The translations under genes and the position numbers were made by a program. The notes under the pieces were generated by a model. That model was given only the letters and a program-made list of their open reading frames with translations. It was not told the origin of the DNA and ran no database searches. Positions 1-10,034 of a DNA stretch of 64,000 nt are shown here, piece after piece. Origin of the DNA: Antilocapra americana (Eukaryota > Chordata > Mammalia > Artiodactyla > Antilocapridae); the NCBI GenBank assembly GCA_007570785.1, contig ML660774.1:10362185-10426184 (forward strand), written 5' to 3'. Numbering within the stretch: the first letter of the stretch is position 1; each line of letters begins with the position of its first letter.

Positions 1-590
1 ATAAAATGGGCATAATTGTACCCAATTTCATTTTAAGGTTAAATACAGTTAAATAAAATAAAGGTTAAATAAAATATAAAGCTTAGTGCCCAGCACTTGA
101 AAGATGCTCAATAGACTATTTCTTTTCCCCACTTTCTACATCTTCATTCTAATTTAAATTGATAAGGAAAAGTTCTCAAAACTGTTGCTCTGTTTGAGTG
201 CTCAAAACCAAACTGATCAGTTTGTAAGCCTAAAAGAAACAAACCGTAATGAATTTCACATTTGAGAGAACAATAAGGGATAAAGTTCATGTAAATCCTT
301 CCGGTCTTCACCAGGTAACGTTTTCAAAATGGTGTGACTGCCTGGAGTTTTCAGCTGTGGCCTTACCTCTCAACCCATTGCTTCCCTCACGACACACAAA
401 TTTTGACACAGGCAGAGGGGGCCTAAAATATTAAAGTTCACCTTCTTTAATATCTAAAGCAGCTATTATCTGATCATGACAGAAGACAATCTCGTTTATG
501 GAAGGCCAATCTTAGAAACTAAACAGATAGGAGGAACCTGTCTACTATTCGGGACTCTTAAGGTGAATATGTTTCCATGGCATCTTTTCA
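1..590. other. Unassigned AT-rich sequence
   Basis: I recognise no gene or repeat here. The open frames (at most 61 codons in 249-434, plus the start of a SINE-derived frame from 476) look like chance. It may be unique intergenic or intronic DNA. Confidence 0.5.
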
Positions 591-805
591 GGGCTTCCAT
601 GGTGGCTCAGACGGTAAAGCGTCTGCCTACAATGTGGGAGACCTGGGTTCAATCCCTGGGTGGGGAAGATCTCCTGGAGAAGGAAATGGCAACCTACTCC
701 AGTATTCCTGCCTGGAAAATCCCATGGATGGAGGAGCCTGATAGGCTACAGTCCATTGGGGTCCCAAAGAGTTGGACACAACTGAATGACTTCACTTTCA
801 CTTTC
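591..805 (+). mobile_element. Bov-tA SINE (tRNA-Glu head plus BovB-derived tail)
   Basis: A near-full-length ruminant SINE. The tRNA-derived head carries the box-B-like GGTTCAATCC at about 654. The body contains the characteristic CTCCAGTATTCCTGCCTGG stretch, and the BovB-like tail ends in the TTCACTTTCACTTTC motif. No convincing target-site duplication is visible. The 110-codon frame across it (476-808) is a SINE by-product, not a gene. Confidence 0.93.
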
Positions 806-1207
806 TGAGATAAAACCAAGACCAAAAAGAAAATCACCAAGATTCCTTTTTAAAAAGCTGAACTTAAACACATTTTGTGGGTACCCTTAAAGAATGAAAG
901 TTGGAATGAGGGCAACCCCAGCCCCAGGCCATCACCTGGGCTGGATTTCTCTATCAGTGTCTCAGCTCTGCTCTACTGGGGCAAGATGGACACATTTCAG
1001 TGCATGACAAACTCAGGTCCTTTCTGACAAGACCACCGATCTTAGTTAGGGTTTCGGCTTTGATGTTACTCATGTTTTGGATCACTAACCCCAGACAGGT
1101 GACCGCACTGCTTGTTTTATAGGCCTGTGAACATGAGCTAAACATTTGTGATTTCAGGGCCCTAAAGACTAGGAGAAATCTTTACTGATTTCTATGACAG
1201 GAACGTG
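806..1207. other. Unassigned sequence
   Basis: No repeat or gene recognised. It includes a short antisense frame (954-1145) without any family signature. Confidence 0.4.
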
Positions 1208-1318
1208 GAGTATAGCAACCCACTGCAGTATTCTTGCCTGGACAATTCCCTGGACAGAGGAGTCTGGTGAGCTAGAGTCCATGGGGTTGCAAAGAGTCAG
1301 ACATGACTGAGCACACAC
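1208..1318 (+). mobile_element. 5'-truncated Bov-tA SINE fragment
   Basis: Only the 3' half of a Bov-tA-type SINE is present, from the CCCACTGCAGTATTCTTGCC block to the ACATGACTGAGC tail. The tRNA-derived head is missing. It is followed by a short CA-rich stretch. Confidence 0.85.
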
Positions 1319-1704
1319 ACAGGCACGACAGGAATGACTTTAGACACTATCAGTAATCACCTCATCACCACAGACCAATGTTGCAGTCTGAATCTTTAGT
1401 GAGATTTTCAGCTACTACCTCTAACTGGATACCAACACATTTACAACAGTTTCTAGACACTAACAAACTATTATGCTATATGATGAAAATATTAAATATA
1501 AAGGATGTGGCATCTATTTCATTTCCTATCTGCACATAGTAACCTGTGAGGCAGAAAGATCCAGCTGCCAATCCCAAGTGAATACTCTTACCATATGAGA
1601 GACAGAAAAGCTCATAACACTGCCAATCGCCAGAAGTAGGAGCCTGCAGACTGGTCCCCTGAATCTTCTACAGGTTCAGAGGGACCGGGGTGCACTTGAT
1701 ATTA
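1319..1704. other. Unassigned sequence
   Basis: AT-rich with no repeat family recognised. It ends at the left target-site duplication of the neighbouring L1. Confidence 0.4.
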
Positions 1705-1726
1705 GATCGGCATCTATAATGCCAAC

Positions 1727-1929
1727 TGTTGTTCAGTCACTAAGTTGTGTCCGATTCTTTGCAACTCCATGGACTACAGTACTCCAGGCTTCCCTGTCCT
1801 TTACTATCGCCCAGAGGTTGCTCAAACTCTTAATCTATTGAGTCAGTGATGCCATCTAACCTTCTTATCCTCTGTCACCCCCTTCTCCTCCTGCCCTCAA
1901 TATTTCCCAGTATCAGGGTCTTTTCCAAT
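1727..1929 (-). mobile_element. BovB (RTE) 3'-end fragment nested in L1
   Basis: This is the reverse complement of the BovB 3' end: the tail motif near GTTCAGTCACTAAGTTG, then the block leading to CAGGGTCTTTTCCAAT. It sits exactly between L1 GCCAAC (1721-1726) and AAGCACAT (from 1930), which are adjacent in intact L1. A clear TSD is not visible beyond a CCAA microhomology. Confidence 0.85.
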
Positions 1930-1965
1930 AAGCACATAAAAAGATGCACGACATCACTAATTATT

Positions 1966-2177
1966 GGGCTTAGTCACTCAATTGTGTTCAACCCTTTCTG
2001 ACCTCATGGACTGTAGCCAGGATCCTCTATCCATGGGTTTTTCCAGGCAAGGATACTGGAGTGGGTTGCCATTCTCTCCTCCAGTGAATCTTTCTGACCC
2101 AGGGATCGAATCAGTGTCTCTTACATCTGCTGCACTGGCAGGTGGATTCTTGACCATTAGTGCCACCTGGAAAGCCC
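1966..2177 (-). mobile_element. Bov-tA SINE nested in L1 with 14-bp TSD
   Basis: A complete antisense Bov-tA SINE, with its head at the right end (GCCACCTGGAAAGCCC). It is flanked by the perfect duplication CATCACTAATTATT at 1952-1965 and 2178-2191, which is itself L1 ORF2 sequence. The 103- and 91-codon frames over this stretch arise from SINE and L1 sequence. Confidence 0.95.
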
Positions 2178-2996
2178 CATCACTAATTATTAGACAAATA
2201 CAAATCAAAACTACAATACCGTACCACTTCACATTGATCAGAATGGCCATCATTAAAAACTCTACAAATAACTGATGCCAGAGAGGGTGTGGAGAAAAGG
2301 GAACTCTCTCACACTGTTGGTAGGAATGTAAGTTGGTACAACCACTATGAAAAACAATTCAGAGATTCCACAGAATAGTAAAAAAAAAAAAATACCATTT
2401 TGGGGCATATATCTGGAGAAAACCATAATTCAAAAAGATATCTGCACCCCTATGTTTATAGCAGCACTACTTCCAATAGCCAAGACATAGAAGCAACCTA
2501 AATATCCATCAACAGATAATGGATAAAGAAGATACAGTACATACACACAATGGAGTATTACTCAGCCATAAAATGAATGAAATTATGCCATTTGCAGCTA
2601 CATGGATGCAACTAGAGATTGTCATACTAAGTGAAGTAAGTCAGCAAGAGAAAGACAAATGCCATATAATATCACTAACATGTGAAATCTAAAATATGGC
2701 ACAAATAAACCTATCTATAAAACAGAAACAGAATCACAGACATGGTTTGGGGAAGGGATGCAGCGGGAGGTTGGAGTTAGCAGATGTAAGCTACTATATA
2801 TAGAATGAGTCAACAACAAGGCCCTATCATATAGCACAGGAGAACTATCTTCAAGATCATATGATAAACCATAATGGAAAAGAGTAAAAAATATGTATAC
2901 ATATATAACTAAAGGACTTTGCTCTACAGAAGTTAACACAACATTGTAAATTAACTATAGTTCAACAACAACAAAAAAAGGATCAGCATCTGTAGT

Positions 2997-3324
2997 ATGT
3001 TCCCAACTCCCATGGCCACAGTCCCTCTTGATGAGCCACCATGGAAGTTGAACTAAACACACCCCTCTCCTGCTATAACCAAGACCCATTCCCTTCCCAG
3101 GTGTGTGTGGAGGGTGGGAAGCAGATACACTGGTGGGCTGATCAGGTGCCGTATGAGTATAGAGTTAACAACATGAGAAAGTTCACTGTGTACCCAGAAG
3201 GGAAGAAAAGTGTTTCCTAGTATGGAAGAAGAATACGGGACCAAACAGCAGCTCAGCCTTTAGCTTCCATATGGGAGGTAACCCATCTTCCAGGATATTC
3301 ATACAGTAAAACAGCATTTGTCCA
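2997..3324. other. Unassigned sequence
   Basis: No gene or repeat recognised between two L1 3' ends. Confidence 0.35.
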
Positions 3325-3905
3325 AGAAAGAAATACAATATTAACTGATGCTACAACATAGATGAAACTTACAAGTAATATCCTAAGTGAAAGAAGCCAA
3401 ACAAAGGCCACAAATTGTATGATTTCTATTTACACTGAATGTCCAGAATAGGCAAACTCACAGAGATAGAAAAATTAGTGTTATGAGGAACCTGGATGGG
3501 GGAGATTATGGAAAATGACTACTAAATAAAGGGCTTCTCTCTGGGATGATGAAAATATCCCAGATTTATTGGCGATGGCTGAACAACATTATTAATATTC
3601 AAAACCAACTAAGCTGTACACTTTTAAAGGGTAAATTTTATAGTATGTGAATTGTGTGCTGTGTGCTAAGTCACTTCGATCATGTCTGACTCTCTGCTAC
3701 CCTATGGACTGTAGCCTGCCAGACTCCGTTGTCTATGGGATGCTCCAGACAAGAATACTGAAGTAGGTTGCCATGCCATCCTCCAGGGAATCTTCCTGAA
3801 TCAGGGATCTAAACAGGTCTCTTAAGTCTCTTGCATTGGAAGGCAGGTTCTTTACCACTAGTGACACTTGGGAAGGCCCAGTATGTGGATTATACCTATT
3901 GAATA
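3325..3905 (+). mobile_element. Ancient L1 3' UTR, split by a SINE
   Basis: The order of motifs matches the 3' end of older mammalian L1s: CTAAGTGAAAGAAGCC, ATTGTATGATTTC, GTCCAGAATAGGCAAA, GGGATGATGAAAATAT, and finally TGTACACTTTTAAAGGGTAA. The element resumes for about 25 bases after the nested SINE. Confidence 0.8.
3656..3879 (-). mobile_element. Bov-tA SINE nested in L1, with TSD
   Basis: Antisense Bov-tA SINE flanked by AGTATGTGAATTGT (3642-3655) and AGTATGTGGATTAT (3880-3893). The two copies differ at two positions. The target lies in the last bases of the older L1 3' UTR. Confidence 0.92.
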
Positions 3906-3938
3906 ATGCTTACCTTTTTTTTTAAAAGTGGAGCTAAA

Positions 3939-4180
3939 GTAATAATAGCTAACACAAATGAGCATATATTATGTGCCAGTCACTATGCTAACACTGATTG
4001 CCTTATTTAATTTGAAAATAACATCAAATGATCCAAACTGTTTTCATCTCCATTTTGTAGATTTTAGAGAGATTGGAAACATTTCCCAAAGCTGATCAGC
4101 GAGCAAACAGCAGAGCTGGGACTGCATTTCTGGCATCTGACTCTGAATCCAGGCTCTTGACACCACGTACCACCTCCAGC
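3939..4180 (-). mobile_element. MIR SINE
   Basis: Antisense MIR, running from ATTATGTGCCAGTCACTATGC, through CATCTCCATTTTGTAGATTT, to AGCAGAGCTGGGACTGCATT and GACTCTGAATCCAGGCTC. Divergence is typical of a pre-eutherian-radiation SINE. Confidence 0.85.
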
Positions 4181-5595
4181 AGTCTACCCTTCAGAAGATC
4201 TGAAACATGGCTGGTGACTCATTTTGTGTGTATGCGTGTTCTAGCCCCGGCAGTAAACAAAAAGAGTAAAGCTGCCAAGTGTTCAACACAGCTCCTTTTC
4301 TGCTTGGCTTAAAATAACTGAGGGAAGACGTTATCAGACAAGTCAACGCTTTAGAAGTGCTAAACTTATCCATAAACACCTGGAGTTGGAGGTAGCAGCA
4401 GAGAAACAGGCCAGCAAGAATCATGAGAGGTTAGGCCCCTTCCAAGGTAAACATACCTTAAAATATAGAGAAGTCCAAATCAAAACAAGTCAGCCTGCTG
4501 ACAGTAGCTTATTATTTTTTTCAACTGGAATATTTTAAGGATTATTTCTTTTGTAAGCAGACCCAAAATAAATCAGTTTATAAAAATTTTAGAAAACCTT
4601 CCTTCCAATCATAATCATTTATAATCCAGAAACAAAAATGGAACTAAATACCATTTATTATACATGGAACATAGTTAGGAATAATTAGAAAAAATTATGA
4701 AAGGAAGAAAACTCTATATTAGAAAGGTACAATAATACAAAATTTAAGATGAAAAATAGAACATACAACATGGAATTGTATCTTAAACCATGTTCAAACA
4801 TGTATTCTTACTGAATCTGATAAGCTTAATTTGGTCCTATACAAAATCCCAGAGTCATTTATTTTTCTAATAGTTTACAAAAGTTGTATTTGTATGCAGA
4901 AGCCCACATTAAATATCTCATTAAAAATGGAGAATTAAAAGACTGCAGGTTGGGACAGAGGAATGAATAGCAGAATCTTAAGCTACTCATTTGGCAGTAA
5001 GCCCTGAGTTGTTATTTGGCCCTTGAGCAGTTGTGTGCCAGGCAATCACCAATGTTCTGGGCATCTATTATTGTGTCATTAAGAAAATTCCAATTACTAT
5101 ACTTGGCAATTTTTTGTTTGCCTGTTTCCAGCTCCGGCTACAACTGTAATTTAAATTTCTAGAGTTTTGGAAGATTATGAGTGAGAAATCCTAGTACCTT
5201 GGTCTAATGGTAGTGACTAGGCCCATTGTTTCCTTCATTGACAAAATTCAGATTAATGACTTTGAAATTTGTATTTCTTTAGCATGTGTATAAAGTATAA
5301 GTATCATGGTAACTGTACCTTATAATGCATTTTTAATGTGTTTATTATAGTAGACATTTTCAGTTCTCTTATGCCTGCTACCATGCTTAAATATATCCAT
5401 ATGCTGCCAAGGGTGTTGATTCTTTTTTTTCTTTCTTTAGTAATCCAGATATTCTAAGTTGCTTTCATACCACTTTGGCATAATCCAGGTAAACAGAATC
5501 CTAGGCAGTATTTCTGTTCCTGGCAGAGATCCTGGAAAGTAATGTTATTTGTTCCTTTCTTCTAAATGAGCTAGTCTTACCCCCAAATCTTCATT
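4181..5595. other. Unassigned 1.4-kb AT-rich block
   Basis: No recognisable repeat, exon or RNA gene. Open frames stay below 80 codons and carry no domain signature. A short T-rich/CTTT run lies at about 5424-5440. It may be single-copy DNA. Confidence 0.45.
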
Positions 5596-5660
5596 ATCAG
5601 CAAGTATTTATAAGCATATACTGTGTGAAAAAAGCTACATAGTGCTAAGTCTTGGTAAGA
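5596..5660 (-). mobile_element. L2 3'-end fragment (antisense)
   Basis: AAGTATTTATAAGCATATACTGTGTG matches the degraded, reverse-complemented L2 3' terminus (the tail that on the sense strand reads like cacatagtaggtgctcaataaa). Short and old, so the call is moderate. Confidence 0.5.
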
Positions 5661-6116
5661 TTTCTCGTACTAACATGTATTGTTTAGGGACACATAATAG
5701 TGTGCATTCTTTCCACTATCTCATACTGTTTGAGAGGATGAAGTCTTAGGGGAGAGCTATGCTCAGGAGACTAAAGGAAAACAGCTAATTGGATCGAAGA
5801 ATGTTCAGTGGGTGTGATGTTAGGGAGATCAAGAGAAGGCAGAGTTACAAGGCAGTGGAACTGGAAAATAGTGCTAGATAATGCAAAGACAGTAAGGAGA
5901 ATGAGAAGTGATAAAAGGCCCTCTGATTGGGTGAACAAATGGTTGCCAGTAACTGTGGACAGCTGCAGGGAGCTTTGCCTGGAAAAACAAAGGTGCGTGC
6001 TTGGAGAAGGACCGTAGCTTCTCATGCCCCTGAAACAGTACTGATGGAGAAACCCTACTGCAGTCAAGTCAATGAAACCAATATCTGATGGCCACCGCCT
6101 ATGGCTAATCAGGGAA
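5661..6116. other. Unassigned sequence between two L2-like pieces
   Basis: Contains a 121-codon antisense frame (5771-6136) with no recognisable domain. If the flanking L2 pieces belong to one element, these roughly 460 bases are an insertion of unknown identity. Confidence 0.35.
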
Positions 6117-6200
6117 GCTGAAGCCCTTGCTCTCAAGGAGCTTACAACTCAACTAGGGAGACAAGTTTTCAGACATGAAGACAACCAGAGAACACACGGA
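6117..6200 (-). mobile_element. L2 3' fragment (antisense)
   Basis: CTCTCAAGGAGCTTACAACTC followed by GGGAGACAAG is the reverse complement of the L2 segment just upstream of its 3' end. It may be continuous with the piece at 5596-5660. Confidence 0.5.
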
Positions 6201-6485
6201 CAGAGGGGAACCAACTAAGGCACTGGTTTCTTCCCCTTCCATGTCTGCCTTTGTCCTGCTACGCTTCTGCTCCCGGTCAGGAGAGGACACACAGAATTAA
6301 CGTGAGGCACCCATCTCAGGCTGAGGGGCCCTTAGCCAGAAAGGTAGTCAGCTGCCACAGTGCCAGAAGTGTCAACATCATCATCAGATCATCAGTTCCT
6401 TTGACTGAGAATTTAAAAGGAAAAAAATAAAATGACTACCATTGACATTCCTTCATTTCCTCCATGTATTTCACAAGTCTTTGTT
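6201..6485. other. Unassigned sequence, locally GC-richer
   Basis: No gene or repeat assigned. It is GC-richer than its surroundings, around 6230-6360. Confidence 0.35.
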
Positions 6486-6489
6486 ACTC

Positions 6490-8105
6490 CATATAATAAG
6501 AAAAAAATCAATGGCCAGATTTTTGAGAAAACCGTTTTGATTCAAAAATTATATATCAACCCATGCACCTATGGCCAATTAATCTATGGCAGAAGAGGCA
6601 AGACTACACAATGTTTCAAAGACAATTCTCTTCAACAAATGGTGGTTAGAAAACTGGGCAGCTACGTGTAAAGAAAAAAATGAAATTAGATCATTCTTTC
6701 ACACCATACACAAAAATAAGTTCAGAATGAATTAAAGACCACAAACTATAAAACATAAGAAAACATAGGCAGAATACTCTCTGACATAAATTGCAGCAAT
6801 ATTTTTTTGATCTGTCTCCCAGAATAATGGAAGCAAAAACAAAAATAAACAAATGGGACCTACTTAGACTCAAAACCTTTTGCACAGCAAAGGAAGCAAA
6901 ATAAACAAAACAAAAAGACATTCCACAGATTGGAAGAAAATATTTGCATATGATGGGACCAACAAAGGATTAGTCTCCAAAATTTACAAACAGCTCACAG
7001 GGCTTTGTGCCAATGCAGGAAATGTAAGAGACACAGGTTCAATCTCTGGGTTGGGAAGATCCCCTGGAGGAGGGCATAGCAATCCACTCCAGTTTTCTTG
7101 TCTGGAGAATCCCATGGACAGAGGAGCCTGGTGGGCTACAGTCCATAGGGTCACAAAGAGTGGGGCATGACTGAAGCAACTTAGCACACACATGAGGCAT
7201 AACACCATCAAAACAAATAGCCCACTCAAAAAATGAGCAAAAATCTAAACAGACATTTCTCCAAAGAAGACATACAGAAGGCCCAGAGACACATGAAAAG
7301 ATGTTCAACATCTCTAATTATTCGAGAAATGCAAGTCAAAACTATAATGAGATATCATCTCACACCAGCTAGAATGGCTATCATCAAAATATTCGGAAAC
7401 AATAAATGCTGGAAAGGATGGGGAGAGAAGGGAACCCTCCTTCATTATTGGTAGGAATGTAAATGGTACAACCACTATGGAGAACAGTATGGAGATTCTT
7501 AAAAACTAAAATAGAGCTACTATATGCCCTTGCAAGCCCACTCCTGGGCATATATCTATTTATAATAGCCAAGACAGGGAAGCAACCTAAATGTCCATTG
7601 ACAGAGAAATGGATTAAGATGTGGCACATATATGCAGTGGAATATTAGACAGCCAGTAAAAGAGAAGAAAATAATGCCATTTGCAGCAACATGGGTGGAC
7701 CTAGAGATTGTCATACTGAGTGAAGCCAGACAGAGAAGGAAAAAATATATGGCATCCCTCGTGTTGAATCTAAAAATAAATGATACAAATGAACTTACAA
7801 AAGAGAGAGACTCACGTACTTAGAGAATGAATTCATGTCACAGGAGGAAGGATGAGGGGAAGGTATAGTTAGAGAGTTTGGCATCAACACGTACACATTG
7901 CTATATTTGAAATGGATAACCCACAAGTACTTACTGTATATCACAGGGAACTGTTCGATGTTATGTGGCAGCCTGGATGGGAGGGGAGTTTGGGGGAGAG
8001 TAGATACATGTATATGTATGGCTGATCCCCTTCACTGTTCACCTGAAACTATCACAACATTGCTTGTTAATTAGCTACATCCCAATACAAAATAAAAAGT
8101 TTAAA
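6490..8105 (+). mobile_element. L1 (old, MA-like) 3' portion, 5'-truncated, with nested SINE
   Basis: Sense L1 covering the last third of ORF2 and the 3' UTR. Decayed coding sequence is readable from the stretch starting CACCTATGGCCAATTAATC, through the conserved C-terminal block at 7230-7640, to the 3' UTR and A-rich end (CAATACAAAATAAAAAG). ORF2 is broken by many stops and frameshifts. A Bov-tA SINE interrupts it at 7000-7192. Confidence 0.88.
7000..7192 (+). mobile_element. Bov-tA SINE with deleted head, nested in L1
   Basis: Sense SINE inserted in L1 ORF2 between AACAGCTCA and TGAGGCAT. About 25 bases of the tRNA-derived head are missing between GGGCTT and GTGCCAATGCAGG. A short degenerate TSD (CTCACA/CACACA) is possible. 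Confidence 0.88.
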
Positions 8106-8439
8106 AAATTAAAATATATGCATATCAAGATTTCTGCTACTGAATGTATCTGTTTTGTACATGTATGAATAGTTTTTAACTCAAAAGTTTCAGACACTAC
8201 TGAAAAATCCTGAAAAGACTATAGCTTTTGCTACCAAGTATACTTTTTGAAATGTCTGTATGCTATGAAGTTTTGCATTCAAAAGTCTCTAGCAATATTA
8301 GAAAATATCTATTACACAAATATCAGAAGTAGCATTATAACCATAATGATTACCAATTCACTAGGAAAATAATTCTTCATTCTTCATAAAAAGATGTAAT
8401 AGAACTCTGAACTATCATATAGTTTCCCCATTAAAAAAA
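8106..8439. other. Unassigned AT-rich sequence
   Basis: No gene or repeat recognised. An A-run lies at about 8434-8443, next to the young L1. Confidence 0.35.
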
Positions 8440-8990
8440 AAACAAATCAATAATTGCAACCTAGATGTCCATCAGCAGACGAATGGATAAGAAAGCTGTG
8501 GTACATATACACAATGGAATATTACTCAGCCTCAGCCATTAAAAAGAATACATTTGAATCAGTTCTACTCAGGTGGACAAAACTGGAGCCTATTATACAG
8601 AGTGAAGTAAGCCAGAAGGAAAAACAACAATACAGTATACTAATGCATATATATGGAATTTAGAAAGATGGTAATGATAACCCTGTATGTAAGACAGCAA
8701 AAGAGATGCAGATGTATAGAACAGTCTTTTCGACTCTATGGGAGAGGGCAAGGGTGGGATGATATGGGAGAGCGGCATTGAAACATGTAAATTATCATAT
8801 GTGAAATGAATCACCAGCCCAGGTTTGATGCATGGTACAGGGTGCTCAGGGCTGGTGCACTGGGATGACCCAGAGAGATGGAATCGGGAGGGAGGTGGGA
8901 GGGGGCTTCTGGAAGGGGAACACATGTATACCCATGGCAGATTCATGTTAATGTATGGCAAAACCAACACGATAATATAAAGAAAAATAT
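8440..8990 (+). mobile_element. Ruminant L1 3' end, 5'-truncated
   Basis: Carries the last 69 codons of ORF2 in one frame (8454-8663), ending with the family's natural C-terminus (YGI, then stop). The typical 3' UTR follows with its G-rich run near 8890-8910 and a weak A-rich end. The 3' UTR differs from the copies at 40-41 kb by an extra segment near 8830-8870, so it is a different subfamily. Confidence 0.88.
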
Positions 8991-9765
8991 GTATATATAC
9001 AGAAAAATAATTATTATAGTACTTACACCTGATTCTCTGAACTGTTCTCAAAGTTGGACAGTGACATTTCTCCACAAAGAGCAGGGCTCTCTGCCATTGC
9101 TTGTTTTATCTGTAAATGTTCTGGATATGCATAATAAGCTACAGTGTCTTATGAATCTGCAACAACAAGGATCTCAGTGTTCTACCACCTGGAGTCTAAA
9201 ATAACCTTTGAGGAAAGCTACTTCATCCTCTAGGTTGAAAGGGTTGGTTTAAGTTTTTTTCTCCTTATTACTTAATAACCACCTGGTGACCTGCAGAAAA
9301 AGTGTCAAATACATCTAAAAGAAGGGGTTTGTTACTTCTAGAATGACCATGTGCCTTTCCCAGGTGACAGCTAGTAGGAGCTTTATCCAACCATTTTGAG
9401 CGATTTAAGAAAAAAAGAGGAGGCTGTGCTACTGTTAGAACTACAATCGTTGGCCAGTGTCAGCTGTTTCTAAATCTCTTCACTACATTTAATAACATTC
9501 AGGGAGTTCTGTTGAACACCCTTCAGGAAAAGATATCAGAGATTAAAGAGCAGACAACAGCAGAGAGTTGGTTATCTAAAGGAACCATAACATAGCATCT
9601 CCTAAAATTGAGAGATCCAGTCTGATAGCAATCACCCCTCTCAGGAAATTCAAGCCTCACAGGGAATCCTTTATCCGCAATGTTTAACGATCTCTCCTGG
9701 AGGGATTAAAAAGTCCTTGAAGCAATGATCCTATGAGACACTGAAAGGCAGTGGGGTATTGTAGG
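8991..9765. other. Unassigned sequence
   Basis: No gene or recognised repeat. The 108-codon frame at 8878-9204 begins inside the L1 3' UTR and runs out into flanking DNA, so it is probably chance. Confidence 0.4.
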
Positions 9766-10030
9766 ATTGTTCTCCACAGTACACCAAGTACCAGCAAGGA
9801 TGTGAGTTCAGATGCTCAGAAATTGCTGGTGGAAACGCAAATTGGAAAATGGTTAGGAAGTTTGTCTCACAAAGTTAAACATACATTTATCCTACGGGCC
9901 AGAAAATTCACTCCTAGATGTTTACTGGGGAGAAGGTAACACTTGTATACATATAAAAATCCACATGCGAATATTTATAGAAACTTTATTCATAATACCC
10001 AAAATCAGAAACCAAATTGCTATCTTTTAA
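9766..10030 (+). mobile_element. Ancient L1 ORF2 C-terminal fragment
   Basis: Degraded sense L1. Blocks include GCTGGTGGAAACGCAAATTGG, AAAGTTAAACATACATTTATCC, TTCACTCCTAGATGTTTAC and TTATTCATAATACCCAAAA, in the order of the ORF2 3' coding region. It stops before the 3' UTR, next to antisense L1. Confidence 0.65.
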
Positions 10031-10034
10031 TAGG

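Larger units (their letters stand above)
1705..2996 (+). mobile_element. L1 3' end with two nested insertions, flanked by an old TSD
   Basis: The L1 sequence occupies 1721-1726, 1930-1965 and 2178-2980. It holds the last part of ORF2 (decayed), a 3' UTR and an A-rich tail near 2970. The proposed target-site duplication is GATCGGCATCTATAAT at 1705-1720 and GATCAGCATCTGTAGT at 2981-2996, which differ by three transitions. A BovB piece and a SINE are inserted inside it. Removing them restores continuous L1 sequence at both junctions. Confidence 0.8.

Noticed and set aside
591..805. tRNA-like promoter boxes in SINEs
   Set aside because: The Bov-tA and CHR heads derive from a tRNA but no intact cloverleaf is present; they are not tRNA genes.
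476..808. 110-codon open frame
   Set aside because: It runs through a Bov-tA SINE, and its residues recur in SINE-derived frames elsewhere in the window.
5771..6136. 121-codon antisense frame
   Set aside because: No domain, no initiation context and no homology that I recognise; it overlaps an L2-like piece.
8593..9075. 160-codon antisense frame, long for this window
   Set aside because: Most of it is the reverse complement of an L1 ORF2 C-terminus and 3' UTR, which gives open antisense frames in every copy (also at 18141-18484 and 39777-40096).
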